7,489 nucleotides of DNA from contig CAMNLN010000174.1 in assembly GCA_946543025.1 (NCBI GenBank), positions 1 to 7,489 of the forward strand. Reading direction: 5' to 3'. The translations under genes were made by a program, and so were the position numbers. Every line of letters starts with the position of its first letter. Position 1 is the stretch's first letter. A model generated the notes under the pieces. That model was not told the origin of the DNA, ran no database searches, and saw only the letters and a list, made by a program, of their open reading frames with translations. Shown here piece after piece: positions 5,886 through 7,489 of the stretch. Source of the DNA: an uncultured Verrucomicrobiota bacterium (GTDB lineage Bacteria; Verrucomicrobiota; Kiritimatiellia; RFP12; UBA1067).

Positions 5886-7489
5886 ATGAAGAAGACGATG
5901 ACGATCATGTGGATTGCCGCCGCCGTGCTGACGCTGGCGGCCGGAATCGTGGAGGAGACGAAGTCTAGGCCCGTGCTTGCCGGCACGGCGCAGATCGCGC
6001 CGCTCGGCGACGTGACGCAGAAGGTGACGTCCCTCGGTACGCTGATCGGCAACCCGATTGTGCCGGCGCTGTTGCTCTCGTCGGGCCAGCAGCAACTGGT
6101 GGAGGCATACGGACGCCTCCGCGCCGATGCGCCGGTGACATGGTTCGCCTATGTCCAGACGCCGGCGTGGGAGGTCGCCGCAACGAACCTCGACCAAGTG
6201 GCCGTTGAGGACATGTTCGAGCATGTGCTTGTGTATCCGATCGCCGACGGTCCTGCCAACCTGCTCCTGAAACATCCTGGCGCGACGAAAGAGGCCGACG
6301 GCACGATCCATCTCCTGGCGGGCGAGAAGAATCCTTCCGACATGTACGTGAAGTACACGGCCGACAGCCGCTACTGCGCCTTCGCCTCGTCTCCCGCGAT
6401 CGCGGCACAGGCGCTTGCAGACTTTGCGGCGTTTTCCGCCCGCCAGAAGCCCGGGAATGGATCGCCTCTTCTGCGCGTCGAGGTCGTCGAGCGCGGCGTG
6501 ACGGCGCTGACGACGTTGTACGCGGCCATGATGGACGAGCAGAAGAAACTTCTCGCGCAGGCGGGCACGAACGACGTCGCCGGGCTCGCGGCCTTGCAGG
6601 GGCCGAACCAGAAGAAGATTCAGGCGTTGCTGGATTCGGTCGCTTCCTGTACGATCACGCTGGACATCGATAAAAGCGGGTTGACGCTGGACACGTCCAT
6701 GGTGCCGAGGCCGGGCCGGAAGACGCCGTTCGCCTCCGATTTCGTCCTGCCGAAAGGGGCGCTGGACCGTGTGCCTGCCGCAGCGCCGCTTTTCTACTTC
6801 AGCGGTGACCGTTTCGGTGCGCAATGCACGGACGAGGCCGCGTTCCGCGCCGACATGGCGGCGATGGGCGAATTTCTGTCACAGGCGGCGGAGAAGGTCG
6901 ACGACTCGAAATACAAGCCGTTCCTGAAGGATGTGGCCTCCGCCTTCTCCCAGATGGTCAAGGCGTTTCCATATCCTGATGCGACAGATTGGACAGGATT
7001 GTGGCTGGCATTCGACGAAAAATGCCATCCCTGGTTTGAAGGAGTGCGCCAAGCCGTGAAAACCGCCGAGACGCACGCATGTTCCGAGAGGTTCAACGAA
7101 AACCTGATCGCTGCCGTCGAAAAGCAGTGGCCGGGCAAGGGGTTGCTTGTGAGGGGCGCGGACAATTTGACGCTTGATCTTGCGGCCCTTGTAGACTTGT
7201 GTGGTGCCGAGGCGGGCGTGAAGCCGGGCGACAAGGAGGCGAAGGAGCTGGCGAACGCGAAAGAGAAGATTGGAAAGGTTCTCGGAGCCGCCAAGCTGGT
7301 CAGCGAGACCAGGTGCGAGGGGGATATGACCTGGACACGCGTTTCGGCGCTTGGCTTGAAGCCGGCGGTAGCAACGCAGCCGACGGGCGAGGTACGCATG
7401 GCGGCGGCATTGCCAGAGACGACGGCAAATCGCCCCGTGGCGGTGTTTAACCTGGAGCTGTATGCGCTGGCGCGCAATGCGGTACTGCC
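5886..7489 (+). CDS. Large exported protein of unknown function, 3' truncated
   Basis: I translated this frame by hand: it stays open from the ATG at 5886 to the window end, giving 534 residues with no stop, so the C-terminus is missing. The start MKKTMTIM followed by the hydrophobic run WIAAAVLTLAAGIV (residues 9-22) looks like a signal peptide or N-terminal anchor. There is no lipobox cysteine, and a cleavage site is not clear. The rest has no further obvious membrane segment and few cysteines. It alternates short beta-like stretches (FEHVLVYPI, CTITLDIDKSGLTLDTSMV, LFYFSGD) with alanine-rich helices (SPAIAAQALADFAAF, KEAKELANAKEKIGKVLGAAK). I do not recognise a family. The overall pattern faintly recalls uncharacterised secreted proteins of the DUF3352 type, but this is only an impression. 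It has its own promoter and a good ribosome binding site. The opposite strand also has long open frames here; the signal peptide and Shine-Dalgarno site make this strand the coding one. Confidence 0.83.
   Translation, partial: MKKTMTIMWIAAAVLTLAAGIVEETKSRPVLAGTAQIAPLGDVTQKVTSLGTLIGNPIVPALLLSSGQQQLVEAYGRLRADAPVTWFAYVQTPAWEVAATNLDQVAVEDMFEHVLVYPIADGPANLLLKHPGATKEADGTIHLLAGEKNPSDMYVKYTADSRYCAFASSPAIAAQALADFAAFSARQKPGNGSPLLRVEVVERGVTALTTLYAAMMDEQKKLLAQAGTNDVAGLAALQGPNQKKIQALLDSVASCTITLDIDKSGLTLDTSMVPRPGRKTPFASDFVLPKGALDRVPAAAPLFYFSGDRFGAQCTDEAAFRADMAAMGEFLSQAAEKVDDSKYKPFLKDVASAFSQMVKAFPYPDATDWTGLWLAFDEKCHPWFEGVRQAVKTAETHACSERFNENLIAAVEKQWPGKGLLVRGADNLTLDLAALVDLCGAEAGVKPGDKEAKELANAKEKIGKVLGAAKLVSETRCEGDMTWTRVSALGLKPAVATQPTGEVRMAAALPETTANRPVAVFNLELYALARNAVL

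Noticed and set aside
5805..6824. Long open frame on the - strand (339 codons) opposite the exported-protein gene
   Set aside because: The + strand has a strong Shine-Dalgarno site, promoter and signal-like N-terminus in the same region. The antisense protein is arginine-rich and low in recognisable structure.
6794..7477. Open frame on the - strand (227 codons) near the window end
   Set aside because: It overlaps the open + frame that continues from 5886. Its serine/alanine-rich translation shows no motif and it has no convincing start signals.
1..7489. A new multi-gene defence or secretion system
   Set aside because: The exonuclease and the unknown exported protein could suggest one. But each gene except the kinase-exonuclease pair has its own promoter, the recognised functions are metabolic or generic, and there are no toxin, nuclease-effector, repeat or mobile-element signs.

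Overview
The window is GC-rich DNA, with G or C at most third codon positions. It carries five protein-coding genes, all on the + strand and tightly packed; the first lacks its 5' end and the last lacks its 3' end. I see no RNA genes, mobile elements, CRISPR arrays or long non-coding stretches. The gene content suggests a bacterium of the Planctomycetes-Verrucomicrobia-Chlamydiae group, possibly Kiritimatiellota, Verrucomicrobiota or Lentisphaerota. The main pointer is the HzsA-related cytochrome, a family I associate with that group. This placement is an inference from gene families, not a computed one.

Layout. (1) 1-1986: the end of a large HzsA-related (hydrazine synthase alpha-like) protein with two c-type haem motifs. 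(2) 2049-3953: a fused biotin-synthesis enzyme, with pimeloyl-CoA synthetase (BioW) at the N-terminus and 8-amino-7-oxononanoate synthase (BioF) at the C-terminus. (3) 4031-5032: a sugar kinase of the aminoglycoside-phosphotransferase fold, very like N-acetylhexosamine 1-kinase (NahK). (4) 5036-5863: a predicted 3'-5' exonuclease of the PolB-exonuclease-like family, 3 bp behind the kinase and surely co-transcribed with it. (5) 5886 to the window end: a large exported protein of unknown function.

Three short AT-rich motifs of the form TGN-TATAAT or TGN-TATACT stand out from the GC-rich background just upstream of genes 2, 3 and 5. They read as extended -10 promoters with no clear -35 box. They divide the window into separate transcription units: gene 1, bioWF, kinase plus exonuclease, and the exported protein. 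Their distances to the start codons imply different ways of starting translation. The kinase mRNA should be leaderless, bioWF has a short leader without a clear Shine-Dalgarno site, and the exported protein has a good AAGGAG site.

The genes do not form one pathway: periplasmic redox or haem protein, biotin precursor synthesis, amino-sugar salvage, nucleic acid processing, and an envelope protein. I do not see a coherent new multi-gene system. The items most worth a second look are the BioW-BioF fusion away from other biotin genes, the HzsA-like diheme protein, the promoter and leaderless-start pattern, and the unassigned exported protein.
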